Translations under genes and position numbers: made by a program
Shown: one piece after another, positions 12,324 through 26,100 of the stretch
Numbering within the stretch: the stretch's first letter is position 1
Layout of the letters: each line of letters opens with the position of its first letter
Assembly (NCBI RefSeq): GCF_030272615.1
Contig: NC_081407.1
Coordinates: forward strand, 267,794,075 to 267,858,074
Direction: 5' to 3'
Source: Cryptomeria japonica
Lineage: Eukaryota; Streptophyta; Pinopsida; Cupressales; Cupressaceae
DNA length: 64,000 bases
The notes under the pieces: generated by a model
Seen by the model: the letters and a program-made list of their open reading frames with translations, nothing else
The model's database searches: none
Told to the model about the DNA's origin: nothing

Positions 12324-14395
12324 GGTATGAATTTTGAATTATTTTCCCTTCCATGGCCATCCGCCATACGCAGAGCTCCTCATGGTCAAATTATAATTTT
12401 ATTTTCCTTCATAGTTATATATATAAAAGGCTAAAAAATTCCACAATAAATGCTACATTGCAACCAAAAACACACTATGCAGACACACAACACAGAGAAA
12501 GCAAGAAAACCCTAGCAGAGTTTAAGCGCATTGTCAGCCATATATATATGTATGTATGTATGTATAAATTTTTTTATTTTTAATTATTTTTAAAGTAAAC
12601 ATATATCATATAATAGAATAATGTGAATTGGTAACAAAAGTAAATGTTTAAGAGAGGTAGTTTAAATTACCACTTTTTGGCCCCTTATGATCGTACACAT
12701 ACCTGATATCAACAACTATATGTAATAGGTTTTTCATTTTAGATGGAACACACAATTTGCGTGGGATATCAATTATCCTAGTTTGTGATCTTTCCTACTT
12801 ACTACTCATTTGGAACATAACATTATATTGAGATATCTCTCATTTTATTGATGTGATGTAATAACAATTTATCAATATATGTGCATGTGTTATTAGTAGC
12901 ATTTTATCTAACCACATAGATTATCTATACATATAATGTTTAGGTTCCCTACATGTTTATAGAAAACACTCATGGTAAATAATTATGTGTTGCATTCTAG
13001 ATAGTTACAACCTTGGATCTATATTTTTATCAATAGAGACATGATAAAAAAAGTTAGATTCATAGAAATGTTAACAAACATGATGAATGCATGTTTAATA
13101 TGTTTAAAAATATACCTCTTTGAGTATTGAGGAACATGTAACATGTAACATGTAACATACAATAAATTTATGCATTTTTATGTAACAAATGATATTGTCA
13201 TCCTCCACAATAAAGACTGTTGAAGTCATTCACCATCCCAATTCCTCATAATCTATCTAGTTTACTAGACATATAGAATTAAATAATATTAATGACAATC
13301 ATTTAGGCAATTTGGTTCTATTGTGTATAGGCCAATTCATAATATTGATGTTCAATTTGTAAGTGTATGTAGGATTAGTTAATGGTGTATTTGGTAATAT
13401 AAAGAATTTAGTTTATTGTCAAGGTACTCAACCACTAAAGTTTTCATTATGGGTCATAGTTGAATTTGATAACGATGTGGGTTTGTAATGGAACACAAAT
13501 ACTCAAAGGTTTCTCTACTTTTTTCCTATTATAAGGGGTTATAATGCAAAAAACCTTGTCAAAATGACATGAGATTTAACTAGACATAAAAAATAAGGGT
13601 TGATGCAAAAAAGGCCATAGATGTTGGTGGTGTAAAGAGGATAGTTTTGATATATTCAATACAATCTCTCAAGTTAAATATCTTAGCTTATTGAGGATAC
13701 CATCACCATTCTTTTTTGAGAAAACCTTCAAAAAATAAAATACAAATTATATTAAAAACCAAATTTAAAAAATTAGTTACATCAAAGAAGTGAAAAACAT
13801 AGAATGTGAATAACATGAAAAAATAAACAAGTCTATTATTTCTTATAGTTAAAAAAATTTACTACATTAGTTTAATAAAATAAATTCCTTGAGTCAATAC
13901 TTACTATGTTTAAAGTGTTACAAATAATCATCCATATTGGTAAGTTATAATACATTTAGTTGCTTCTCAATATACTCATTTCATGGAACACTTAGACAAC
14001 ATGATTATTTAAAAGTGTGTCAATCAACGATTTAATAGCACCTTAAGGAATTCTTACTATTTTAACTCATATCCCTCTAATTAGTACTTGCTGTTAGGCA
14101 ACACTATTATAATGAAAATTCATTTGTTGTGCTTATATGGTTATTAAAAAAAAAAAATTAGACCAATGAAAAGCAATTATTTTTCTTTCTTTAAATTTTT
14201 TTAATTTATTTTATAGTATAGATGCACATTTGTTAACATTATAATTTACAAAAAATATTAATATTTACGATTGGCTAATATCATTTTACCTCTTATAGGC
14301 GGGTTTGATATTACTTCTTATAGGCAGGTTTCTCGTAACAACCATAATCTCAAGTTTTTCGGAATCACCACACATTTTAAAATTATTTACCTTCT
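12324..14395. other. AT-rich non-coding interval
   Basis: Upstream flank (possibly 5' UTR) of LINE A, then AT-rich DNA without a recognisable gene. Small features: TATATATATGTATGTATG at 12541-12560, three AACATGT units at 13133-13153, and two 25-base direct repeats around CTTATAGGCGGGTTT and CTTATAGGCAGGTTT at about 14290-14337. Confidence 0.5.
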
Positions 14396-14436
14396 TTAAT
14401 TTGAGTTTCTAAAAAACTTAAATTAAAGAAGGTAAA
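14396..14436. repeat. Short perfect-stem inverted repeat
   Basis: TTTACCTTCTTTAATTTGAG at the left pairs with the complementary run AAATTAAAGAAGGTAAA at the right, giving a stem of about 18-22 bp with a very short loop. This could be a remnant of a fold-back or MITE-type element. No flanking target duplication was identified. Confidence 0.6.
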
Positions 14437-14508
14437 TTAGTGCTTAAATTTTAACTTTATTATTTGTTGTAATAGGTAGATCTTTTAAGTTAACCTATGA
14501 ACAAGATT

Positions 14509-16356
<1,848 letters not shown>

Positions 16357-19300
16357 TTATGTGGCTTCTTCGTGAATCTTTGCATTCACCACAACATATT
16401 TTTTCATCCACTCTTGGTACACGTCATCAATAGGCCATGAGTGATTAAAAACTTTCCCCTTTGTCTTGGCTAATCTCTTCCAAGAGTTCCTCATTTTATT
16501 GACCTCTGTATTTAGGAAACCATAGTGTGATTTAATCTTTTCTATCTCCTCAATTGTTTTGACAAATAGGGAGGTATCATCTGTGCTAATGATTCCCTTT
16601 ATCCTTAATGATAGGTTGGCTCCTAATTCATTAAGCCATACTTGTTTGTCCTTCAATTGAGCTGGACTGGCAAAACCTCCAGGAAATAATTTAAACAACT
16701 GCTCAGTGTACTCCTTTTTGTACAAGTTGATCGTCCTTTCTGCATTATCCACTCCTTCTGCTAACTTTTCCAGGTCCTTCGTCATCTCACAAGTGGATTT
16801 GATAATGGGGTCAGCCCCTGCCTCATCATAAGATACACAAATAAGTTCTAAGTCATCCTCTCTAGGCTTCCACTTGTCCAAAATAGGCATTAGAATAGCC
16901 TTGTCTCCATTTAGCTCATTCCACATATCCAAAACTTTGCTCATATTGTTGTAAACCAGTGATGAACCTATAGTGTCAGCAAAACTCAAAATTGTAGCCC
17001 TCACTCTCTCTTCATATTTATTTGTAAACAGGGTTTGAGCCTGTTTTAGCTTCTCCAATTCCTGAGGAGTGATCTCAACTGATTGGGAACTGGAAGGTGC
17101 AGGAGAAGGTGGGAATTCAATGATAGGGCTAGTAGAACTTGGAGGCTATGCAGGAGAAGAAGCATCATCAATGTTGAGGACTCGCCTTGATGGTATTAAC
17201 CTGCCAATTGGCTTTTCAAATTAGCAATAATAGTGTCTCGGCTCATTACCTCTCCTTTGGCATCATTGTAAGCTTTCAAGATAGTCTCTAACTTAGTTTG
17301 GAGAACTGCCTTTTCCATTGCTTCTTTCTCTAGCACTGCAACACTGAACTTTGCAGTCTCTAAGACTGTGCTAGCAGCCTCCACCCCTCCAGTACTTTGT
17401 ACCCTCTTTACCATCATGCCTCCAAGGTAGCTGGACTTTGGGGCATCCTTTCTCCTTTTATTTTCATCTCCCTTCAGAGACCACATGACCAAGGCAACAT
17501 CATCCTTACTAAAGGTTACTCCCTCCATAGGCTTAGTCTCTTTCATGACTGCCTCCAGAACCAAGGCATCTGCCATATCCCATTCAGGGGATGAGTACAC
17601 CAGCCTTTGCTACCATTTCCCTTCCTTGTTTAGGAGTGATGGTCTTAAACTCAGTGACCATTTCTTGCTTTATTTCCTCCTCCACCACAGTTGCATCCTT
17701 GTGGGGCTACTCACTTTTCCTCTCCTCACATCTAGCATTAAACTTATAAATATTTTGTTTCCACACAAACCGCATGAAAGCTCTCGAGGTGACAAAATTG
17801 CTATCAGCTAAGAATTCTTCACTGGCCTGTTTAATGGTAGGATCCAGTTCTTGGCCTTTTGAACTCATTAGTGGTAATGTTCATCTCAGCATCTTCTATC
17901 TCTTGAGGCATTCCATCCTCTATTTCATCATAAGTATAAGCTATCTCCCCAAGACTCCCTAACTGCAATAATTGCTCAACTGCTACCTGTTCATCTCCTA
18001 TATGAATAGGGGATTGAGATGGGGAATACAAGGGCTCATTATATTGCACTTCCTTTCCCACCCTTTTCTTCTTAGGGGAGTCCTGAATGTCAATGACATA
18101 TTGTATTTTCCTCTTTCCTTTTGAAGTAGAAGGTTCCCCTGTTGTTGGCACTAACACGTTGTACTTGGATTTTCTATGTAGCACATAGTCACCAGGAGGG
18201 ATTGCTTTAGCAGATGTAGACCTAGATAAAACTAGTCTTGCCTTCTCAGGGTTATTTTTAATCACTGCTTCCCTCTTCTCTTTCAATGTTTGCATTACAT
18301 CTTCAAAACAAAGAATTAAGAATTTTGTCTTTTCCTCAAAGGGGTGAAAACTGGACAAAGGGTCATAACTGGTGTCAAATTGATGCACAAAATCTAGAGC
18401 CTTCTTATAGGCCACCCATTTCTCTTTCCTCAGCTCCTGCTCATCCAAATCAAAGTCATTTCTGATGAGGTCTTCAGGTATTTGGAATTGGTGAGGTCTG
18501 CCTTTGCATACTGCCCTCTTCCTGAACATATTATTAAAGAAATCCTCAGGGTCAGAAAATATTGACACTGCAGTGGACAAATGGTAGGGTTGAAAGAGTT
18601 CCTCAAAGCACTTCCATCCTCCTTTGGTAATCACAAACTGGTGTGCTATTGTTACTGTAGGGAAAATGGTCCCTTTTCCTCTGTTAGATAGCTCTGCCTC
18701 TTGCACACTTTCAATCTGCCTAAGGACTTCTGCAATTCCTACTTGTAGTGGGACCTAATATGGTAACAAAAAAGGAGTGCCTCTGAAACCATACATTGTG
18801 AAAACTGTGGAGACAGGGTACAAGTACATGTCACCCCAATTGTGGACAATTTTAATTTCTTCTGCAAACTCCTTTGGCCTAAGGAACTCTAGAAGAGCTT
18901 TGGGGACCCTTGGATTCTCTTAACATAAGAGAATTCTGATCTTGGATGCAAAGCACTTATCAAACTTCAAGTAGCTAGCATCTTCTTTGTCCCATGACAA
19001 CACTGTGCTCCATAGCTAGACTGGCATTTTCTCCCCATCCTTTTCTTTCACCAGATCCATCTCATTTGCAAAGTAATCACCACCCTTGAATAGAAATGGA
19101 TGCATAAGAAGGGAGTACCACCCAAAAGGCCTATCCACCTTACTATTTTTTATACCTATCAAGCCTTCATGGATTGCATCAGTAATATAGGGGGCATAAT
19201 CAAATGTCATAGCCAGAGAAGGATTTAGAATTTGAGCAATCATTAACATGTAATGAGTTGGCATGTTTACTTCAACATCCTCTCCAAAGATCTGGCAGAG

Positions 19301-19933
19301 TGACCAATATAATCCTTTTGCTCTAAGAGTGAACAAATTTAAGGAGAAAGGCTCCATGGTATTAGGTCCTACAATAGTCAACCCTCCTATTTTAACAAAG
19401 AATTCTTTAAGAGGCCCATTTCTAAGGTGATTCCTCTGTGCATTGTAGACCTGAGCAAATGATTTAAAATTAATGGGCTCCAAATAATTAGACACCTCAC
19501 TGAGGCCAAATACATTTCTGAATTCATCATCATTTACTTCAATGACGGATTTTCCATTTACATCCCTAACACTTTTGGTAATAGGGTCATAGTTGTGTGC
19601 AATCTGAGTTAGGAGATCCACATCCATGAACACTCCAGAGACCACCAACTTACCTACATCCAACTCCCAGATACTGTTCATTGGGGCTGGGGAATGTCTC
19701 ATACCGAATCCAACCTTGAATAGACCCAAACTAGATAACTCTATCTGTGGATCTCTAAGCCAATTACCCTTGTCATACAATCCTTCTCCTATATTCAAGC
19801 GAGGGGCCTTAGGCACTAATTCCTTAACCTTAGCTGCTACGTTTGTGGACATAGACAACTGTTCTAGGAAATCATCACAGATTGCTCTTTCCTGGTAATT
19901 AAATTTCCCTGTGAAGTCTCTTCTGGGTGCCAT
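16357..19933 (-). pseudogene. Large decayed reading frame of unknown family (about 1190 codons)
   Basis: Four long minus-strand frames line up: 19957-19016, 18706-17831, 17600-17196 and 17058-16357. The first two are in the same phase, separated by only three stops in readable sequence. Frameshifts near 17600 and 17150 and a stop near 17155 separate the rest. The likely start is MAPRRDFTGKF at 19933. N-terminal part: VVSGVFMDVDLL, IEVNDDEFRNVFGL, a fold-like pattern reminiscent of plant mobile or putative plant transposon protein domains (weak resemblance only). Middle: a basic, Ser-rich stretch with STSKGKRK and SPKKKRVGK, possible nuclear signals, then acidic DEIEDGMPQEIEDAE. C-terminal parts: a helical, Lys/Glu-rich region with coiled-coil character (KLETILKAYNDAKGEV; QAQTLFTNKYEERV). 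No RT, integrase, protease or zinc knuckle is seen. Most likely an extra ORF of a large LTR retrotransposon, but function is unknown. Confidence 0.55.
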
Positions 19934-20239
19934 CTCAATAATATGCAAGTAATTCAATTACTAATCACAACAATTCAGAATAAAACCACAATTTAAACAA
20001 TCTTTCAAGTAACTGGTAGGCAAGTTACAAGAAAACCCGTTTTCAGCCTAAAGAACTCTGCTTTGCACCACCTTTTCTGCAACAACTTCTCGAAATGATG
20101 CCTACATTCAATTGATGTGAGCGTATATATGACAATCGGGCTCGTAACTGTGACATTGATGCCACATGCTTCACCCATCACCTCAAAATTGAATTCAGGA
20201 ATGAATTCAAAAATTTCGCTCCAACGGATCAAAACATAT

Positions 20240-21320
20240 CTGTGTTTCCATCACTTTCTTGTTTCACCATTTCGCGAAGCCTAAAATCCGCACTTCTTCC
20301 TCAAGCCAAATCACGCCAACCGTTAGATCCAGCGAAACTTGCATGGCTTTTACTTTACTGACTATTCTTCGTTCGACGACGGGCTCAGATCTCTTTCGCC
20401 ATTTCGCGAAAGCTAAACAACATGCACTTTCTCCCAGCAAAACTGCGCGGGCCATTCAATCAAAAGGGACTTGATCAGTCTTTATTTTGTCCTGTGACTG
20501 GCGGTTTACCCCACTAACTGTGCTCTAAGCGTAGCGGTCTTCGCTGCTTCACGAACGGTAATTACCTTGCATCTTCAAGCTGCGAAATGACGCACACCAT
20601 AGGATCCTCCTTGAGATACCCGCCCTTTAACTAACTTAACCGGTATGAAGTGGGCCCTTTGACTCAGCACCATCCACCCTGGCAACTGACTGGCAAAATA
20701 AACCAACGTATCACTCGCTTACTCGTCGAACAACTTCCATAGGATCCACTTTTAGATCCGCCACGTGCATCTGACAACTTGTCTTTTCGCCCGCAGTCTG
20801 ATCCACCTGTTCTACCACGACACCAACCAAGTGGTTGCCATGTCACTTCGCCACTTCGCAAAGATTAAATCTTAGGCACCTTCGGGCTGCGAAATAGCGT
20901 GCACCATCTGATCGAAAGGAACTTGATTGACCTTTAACTTTAGTCTTTGTTGCCTCGTGGATCCATTTTCCTTTTCACCATTTCACAGAGTGTAAAACCC
21001 GTGCACTTTTGTCTTGCAAAAACATGTGGACCGTCCGATCAAAAGGAACTTGATCGGTTTTTATGCTGAGTCTTTGCCTGGACGTCGGAGCCAATTTCCT
21101 TTTCGCCATTTCATGAAAGTTAAATCTTAGTCACTTTTGTCTTGCGATACCGTGCAGGTCGTCTGATCAAATAGAACTTGATCAGTATTTATTCTTTAGT
21201 GATAACCTGTATGCCGGACCCACTTCCGCCTTTCACCATTTCGCGAATGGTAACTCACGGGCATCTTAGGGCTGTGAAGTCGCGCATGCCTCTAGATCAA
21301 AAGGAACCTGCTCACTTGTT
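20240..21320. repeat. Tandem array of about 130-bp degenerate units
   Basis: The core TTTCGCCATTTCGCGAA (variants) recurs near 20265, 20395, 20845, 20975, 21100 and 21230. A second core, GATCAAAAGGAACTTGATC (an imperfect palindrome), recurs near 20457, 20906, 21036, 21164 and 21293. The spacing is close to 129 bp over the right half; the middle (20540-20800) is more diverged. The array is richer in G and C than its surroundings and lies just upstream (minus-strand sense) of the large frame starting at 19933. Confidence 0.8.
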
Positions 21321-21781
21321 AGGAAACCCGATTAAACATTAAGAACCTTAGGAAAAGCTTAGAAAAAATCATGCGCTGCTAGACCCACCTAGGAAGAAAA
21401 AAGAAAAGGGGGGGGGGGGGGGGACACTTCTCACGATGAACGGACCCTTCTTTTAAGTGAATAAAGTAACGCATAATTAGAAATAAAGGGTTTTTTCTCA
21501 GACACTGAAGTGATTAAAACTTAAACCCTAAACCCTCTTTGAACCTAAAGCATCTAGAGGTAACACGGCCATACCAAACTCAAAATTTTTCATAAACTTA
21601 ACCAATTATGGAACAAGAATACCCATTTCTTGAACAGTGATAACAGAACCAATGATCCTATAATCAAGGTTCCCTTACTTCATAACTTGTCTAAGAGGAT
21701 GAGGATCAAATGCTTTAGTTTGATTGTCCCTCCTACCATTACTTGGTATCATATCTCTACAACAAACTTATGAGGAATTAG

Positions 21782-21784
<3 letters not shown>
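21321..21784. other. Non-coding interval with G tract and telobox-like motif
   Basis: A run of 16 G (21408-21423) follows a purine-rich stretch. AAACCCTAAACCC at 21523-21535 matches the plant telobox or telomere repeat. No gene is seen. Confidence 0.6.
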
Positions 21785-22123
<339 letters not shown>

Positions 22124-22462
22124 AATATAAGTCACTATGTTGTTGCATTTGTTGAAATGTTAATTAGTATACGGCATTTGGACACCAAAGATCATAAAGT
22201 CTTCATCTATACACTATAGTGTACAACCTCCACATAACACAATTCAAATATTGTTGTTAATGTGCTATTCACCGAATATTTTATAATTATAGCTACATTA
22301 ATGTTGCACTAAGAGAAGCCCTCATGTCACACAACAATGATCTAAAGTGACCCAAACTTTGCATGTACTATGATAGAGTTTATAATAGACATAAAAAATA
22401 CAACGCATGCATCTAATAGTAAAACTATTGGATGCTTGCACCATATAAACACTATAAGACTT

Positions 22463-22612
22463 CTACGATTTGTAAAACAATCACTAATATATACCTACTC
22501 CCTAACAAAATGACATTGAACAACCAAATATTTGATCCTACGATTTGTAAAACAATCACTAATATATACCTACTCCCTAACAAAATGACATTGAACAACC
22601 AAATATTTGGTC
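22463..22612. repeat. 75-bp exact-type tandem duplication
   Basis: Copies 22463-22537 and 22538-22612, both starting CTACGATTTGTAAAACAATC (the second ends in GGTCCT rather than GATCCT). They are almost identical, so the duplication is recent. Confidence 0.9.
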
Positions 22613-24179
22613 CTTGCATAGCAAGAATCAATAACTATAACAAAAATTACCATTTCAACTACAAATCAAGAGGCAAGTACTGGCCACTATGTGGCACTTG
22701 TTTTCTTATATTGTCATTTTTCAAATTTTTAACTTATTTCTCCTCTTGAGAGGTAACTTGTAAAAATTATTTTGTATACTCATAATTAACATTTATATGT
22801 AGTTGTCTTGTCATTACCTCGTAGAAAGTATTTTGCAGATTTATATATTATTTAAATGATTGCAACAATAAAATCAACAATTATACTTCAAATAAATTAT
22901 TTTTTATATTTTTAAGCTATCTAGATTAAAAAATAATTAATTTTAGTTATCTTTTTAATTTTTAACCTTTTTTTCTAAATTATATTAAGGAGAACCCGAT
23001 CTTATAGGTTTTTTAGCAATAAAACCATATTATGCATGGAGCGGAATACCCGTAAACCTCATAATTAAAAAAAAGGGCATCAAATCCAAAGCTATTATGT
23101 TTTGCTAAGAAAATGGGAGCATTTAATTTGGATCTTAAAAATTTGATGTCATGGCTGCGTGTGAAGCCAGACGAGTATACAATGTCCACCGAAACCTGGT
23201 GCCGGGAAATATTCCGGCATGAGACATCAGACTAATCCAGGGGAATTCTTACAATATATAGCCTATCGGCTAATTAATACTCAACACTTTCTAGAAAGGT
23301 ACACCCCTCTATACAAAACAATTAACTATGATACCAAATTTTAATAAATATAATTTTTTTACAAGTCTTTGTAAATTTGAAATTCAATTATTTCTTAAAA
23401 TACATGTTAATATTTAAGCTTGAAAGTATAATCAATAAATATGATAAAACCAACAAACCATATACTTGTAACATATAATACTAGATTAATGTGGAGAAAC
23501 CCTTTTAGTACCATAGATAGATAAAATATATATATTATTTTTCAATAAGCATGACACAATATCAATACACTTCCATCAACATTATAATAGCATTTCAATA
23601 GAACCTATCTACCTATAAAATATCATCTCAAATTACTATTTAGTGCCTCCAATATATAGGCAAAGAGAAAGGGGAAAACATAAATGGTTTCGACAAAATA
23701 ATGGATACAAAAACTTTGGTATCATGTATATTCTTGAATAATATATGTAGTTGCAAAGTCTTTGGTTCGTAACTAAATTTAATAACTCTCATCCTAAAAT
23801 CTAGCACTGTATTATGGAGAAGGCAACCCATTCATGTATATATATACTTAAATAACATATATGTAGTTGCGAAGTCTTTGGTTCATAACTCTTTAATAAC
23901 TCTCATCCTAAAATGTAGCACTATAGTATGGAGAAGGCAACCCATTTAGGAATGTAATTTAACGAGGAAAGATAATTTAGTGAGTTCAAAGTTGAATGTA
24001 ACCATTACCATAGTGCTCCACCTCCCTCATGAATGCATATAAAAACTAATATCAAGATTTTAGGAGGTTCTTTAATACAAATGACTTATCCACTTATACC
24101 CTATGCATTCAAGAACATGTTCCAATAGAATTGAAGCCATGCAAAATATACTTAAATTTTATAGGGTTAATTAAACCTT
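22613..24179. other. Non-coding AT-rich interval
   Basis: No gene recognised. A short GC-rich patch at about 23150-23240 contains the near-palindrome GCCGGGAAATATTCCGGC. A diverged direct duplication lies at 23729-23948 (listed separately). Confidence 0.5.
23729..23948. repeat. Diverged direct duplication, about 105-115 bp units
   Basis: Copy 1 (23729-23834) and copy 2 (about 23842-23948) share GTAGTTGC-AAGTCTTTGGTTC, AATAACTCTCATCCTAAAAT and TATGGAGAAGGCAACCCATT. Confidence 0.8.
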
Positions 24180-24720
24180 AATTTATGAATAATGTTGAGG
24201 ATGGAGTGAAGGCTTAGGCCTTCACAAACCTAGTTGTCATGAGGAACTATATAATTATAATTCCTTAGGAGGATTTTTTAGGCCTCGAGACCTTCCAAAG
24301 TAGAAATCATCTATTTGGTAGATAAGAATAAATTCTATCTATGGTATCAATAAGGCCAAGACCACTAAGTCTTGGATAAGATAGTAAAATTCATAAGCAA
24401 CTTGATGGAACCCTTTATCACGATTTAGAGAGGCATAGAGAAAGTACTTAAGTAGTTTCTACATATTTTGATCAGAGGATTTTGAGGGAGACCCATATGA
24501 AGAAAATGCATGATTGGTGATAAGCACTTTAGAACAAATCTAAAATTTCCTAGATGGAAAAAGAGGCTTGACAATCCAAAAGTGTAGTTTCTTTTTAATG
24601 TGAGTCAAAATGGCTTTCCAAAGAGCTATAGAGGAGGAAAAGAAAGAATGGAATACCTAGAAATCTAAAAATTTCCTCATGGTTGAGCCATTTTCAATTG
24701 AAAGAAATATATTAGAATTA
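24180..24720 (-). pseudogene. LINE remnant (RT C-terminal region)
   Basis: The minus strand reads FLYASLNRDKGFHQVAYEF (about 24430-24375), then YYLIQDLVVLALLIP and, after a stop, RSRGLKNPP. Upstream lies IALWKAILTHIKKK. The pattern N-RDKGFH-VAW-F--L----GGLGL is the conserved region after RT in plant LINEs. Stops and shifts interrupt it and no RT palm or endonuclease remains, so this is a short dead fragment. Its surroundings supply no 5' or 3' end. Confidence 0.5.
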
Positions 24721-25794
24721 AAACTCAACTTAATAGGAGGATTTTTTATGGAGTGAATTGTAATGAAATAAATTGTGTGAGGACATTACGTTTGATAATG
24801 GAATTGAATGAGAAATCCCTAAGCAAAGCTCAGAGAATATCCAAATAAATATATGATGCATAACATGCAAAATTTATACCTATTTGTACAGAAACTACTT
24901 ATGTTAGTGATGCGAAAAGCAAAAAATGTGTTGCTAATAAAACTATATAAATAGAGGATGGTGAGTTTCATTTATGTTGGCTCCACAACAATATATAGAG
25001 TTGTTTAATACTGAATGTATTTGTTGATGAGACTTTAGCAAGGTTTATGATTGGAATCAATATTTGCTAGATATTTTACAAGAAACAATCACATGATTCA
25101 TAGAGTTAAGCCAAACAAGAAGAGCGATTTATGGTGTATTTCAACATCCATCAATATTTGCTAATAATTTAAAGAGTAAAAAATAATAAGCAATACATTT
25201 GAAACTCGTGCAATATTATGAATTGTAAGGGTAATGATAAACCTCTTAAAATGATCATCCAAAGAACTGATAGAACATGAAAGTTTTAATTAATTGAATC
25301 AAGCATGCAATAAATAGTAATTAATCAATGAAAATTCTCCGTCTTGTTCCTTGCACTAATAAGAATTGTTGATTTCAACATAAATACTACTTCAATTCAT
25401 ATATGGTTAACCTTATTTTTATTAAATTATATTACTCTTATTTATAAATAATAATTTTGATTTACTTTGCTCCAAAAATTAAATTAATACAAAATAAATA
25501 TTTATAGATAATTTAAACCAACTTTACTCTAAAACTTTAAAATAATACTAAAAATATATTTATGAATAATTAAAACCTACTTACTAAAATAACAAAAACC
25601 TAAGTTAACATGTTAATAAAAAAAATATAAATAATTTTTACCTATTTTATTTAAAAAATAAATTAATAAAAAAATTATATTATTAACAAACAACTTTCAA
25701 TATAATACAAATTAATATAGCAGTCAAAGTTGTTCTTTTAAGTAAACATTGTGTGAAAAGTAGGTTAAATGAATGAAGACCAAATAAAAAGGAA

Positions 25795-26100
25795 TTTTTT
25801 GTGAATTGTACAGCGAATATGTTTGTTTTTGTTTTTGCAAAATAAAAGAGGAACATGGTTATGAATTGGAAAATATTCAGAGCATTGAATCAGGTTATAT
25901 TTTATTTGGGTTTCAATAAGCTGCCACCGCTATTCTGACTCCAAAACAGACCTTTCGTACAACCTGATAGCGACCTGTTAGTCAATCCCAACCGTCCTCA
26001 ATAAACTAAGGTTGCCAAGAAAGAAAGTCTTCTTGATGGGAAGGATGCACACCAAAAATAAATTTTAGCTCTAGCTTGGGTTAGATAAATGGTTTTGTAT
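25795..26100 (+). repeat. Dispersed repeat, copy 1
   Basis: Shares with 28625-28815, in the same order and orientation: GTGAATTGTAC-CGAATATG, TTATGAATTGGAAAA, AGGTTG-CAAG-AAGAAA and TTTTAGCTCTAG-TTGGGTTA. It has about 100 additional bases in the middle (25890-25990). Confidence 0.7.

Noticed and set aside
17397-19898. Plus-strand frames of 60-108 residues within the large decayed minus-strand frame
   Set aside because: Shadows; composition and length are explained by the minus-strand coding.
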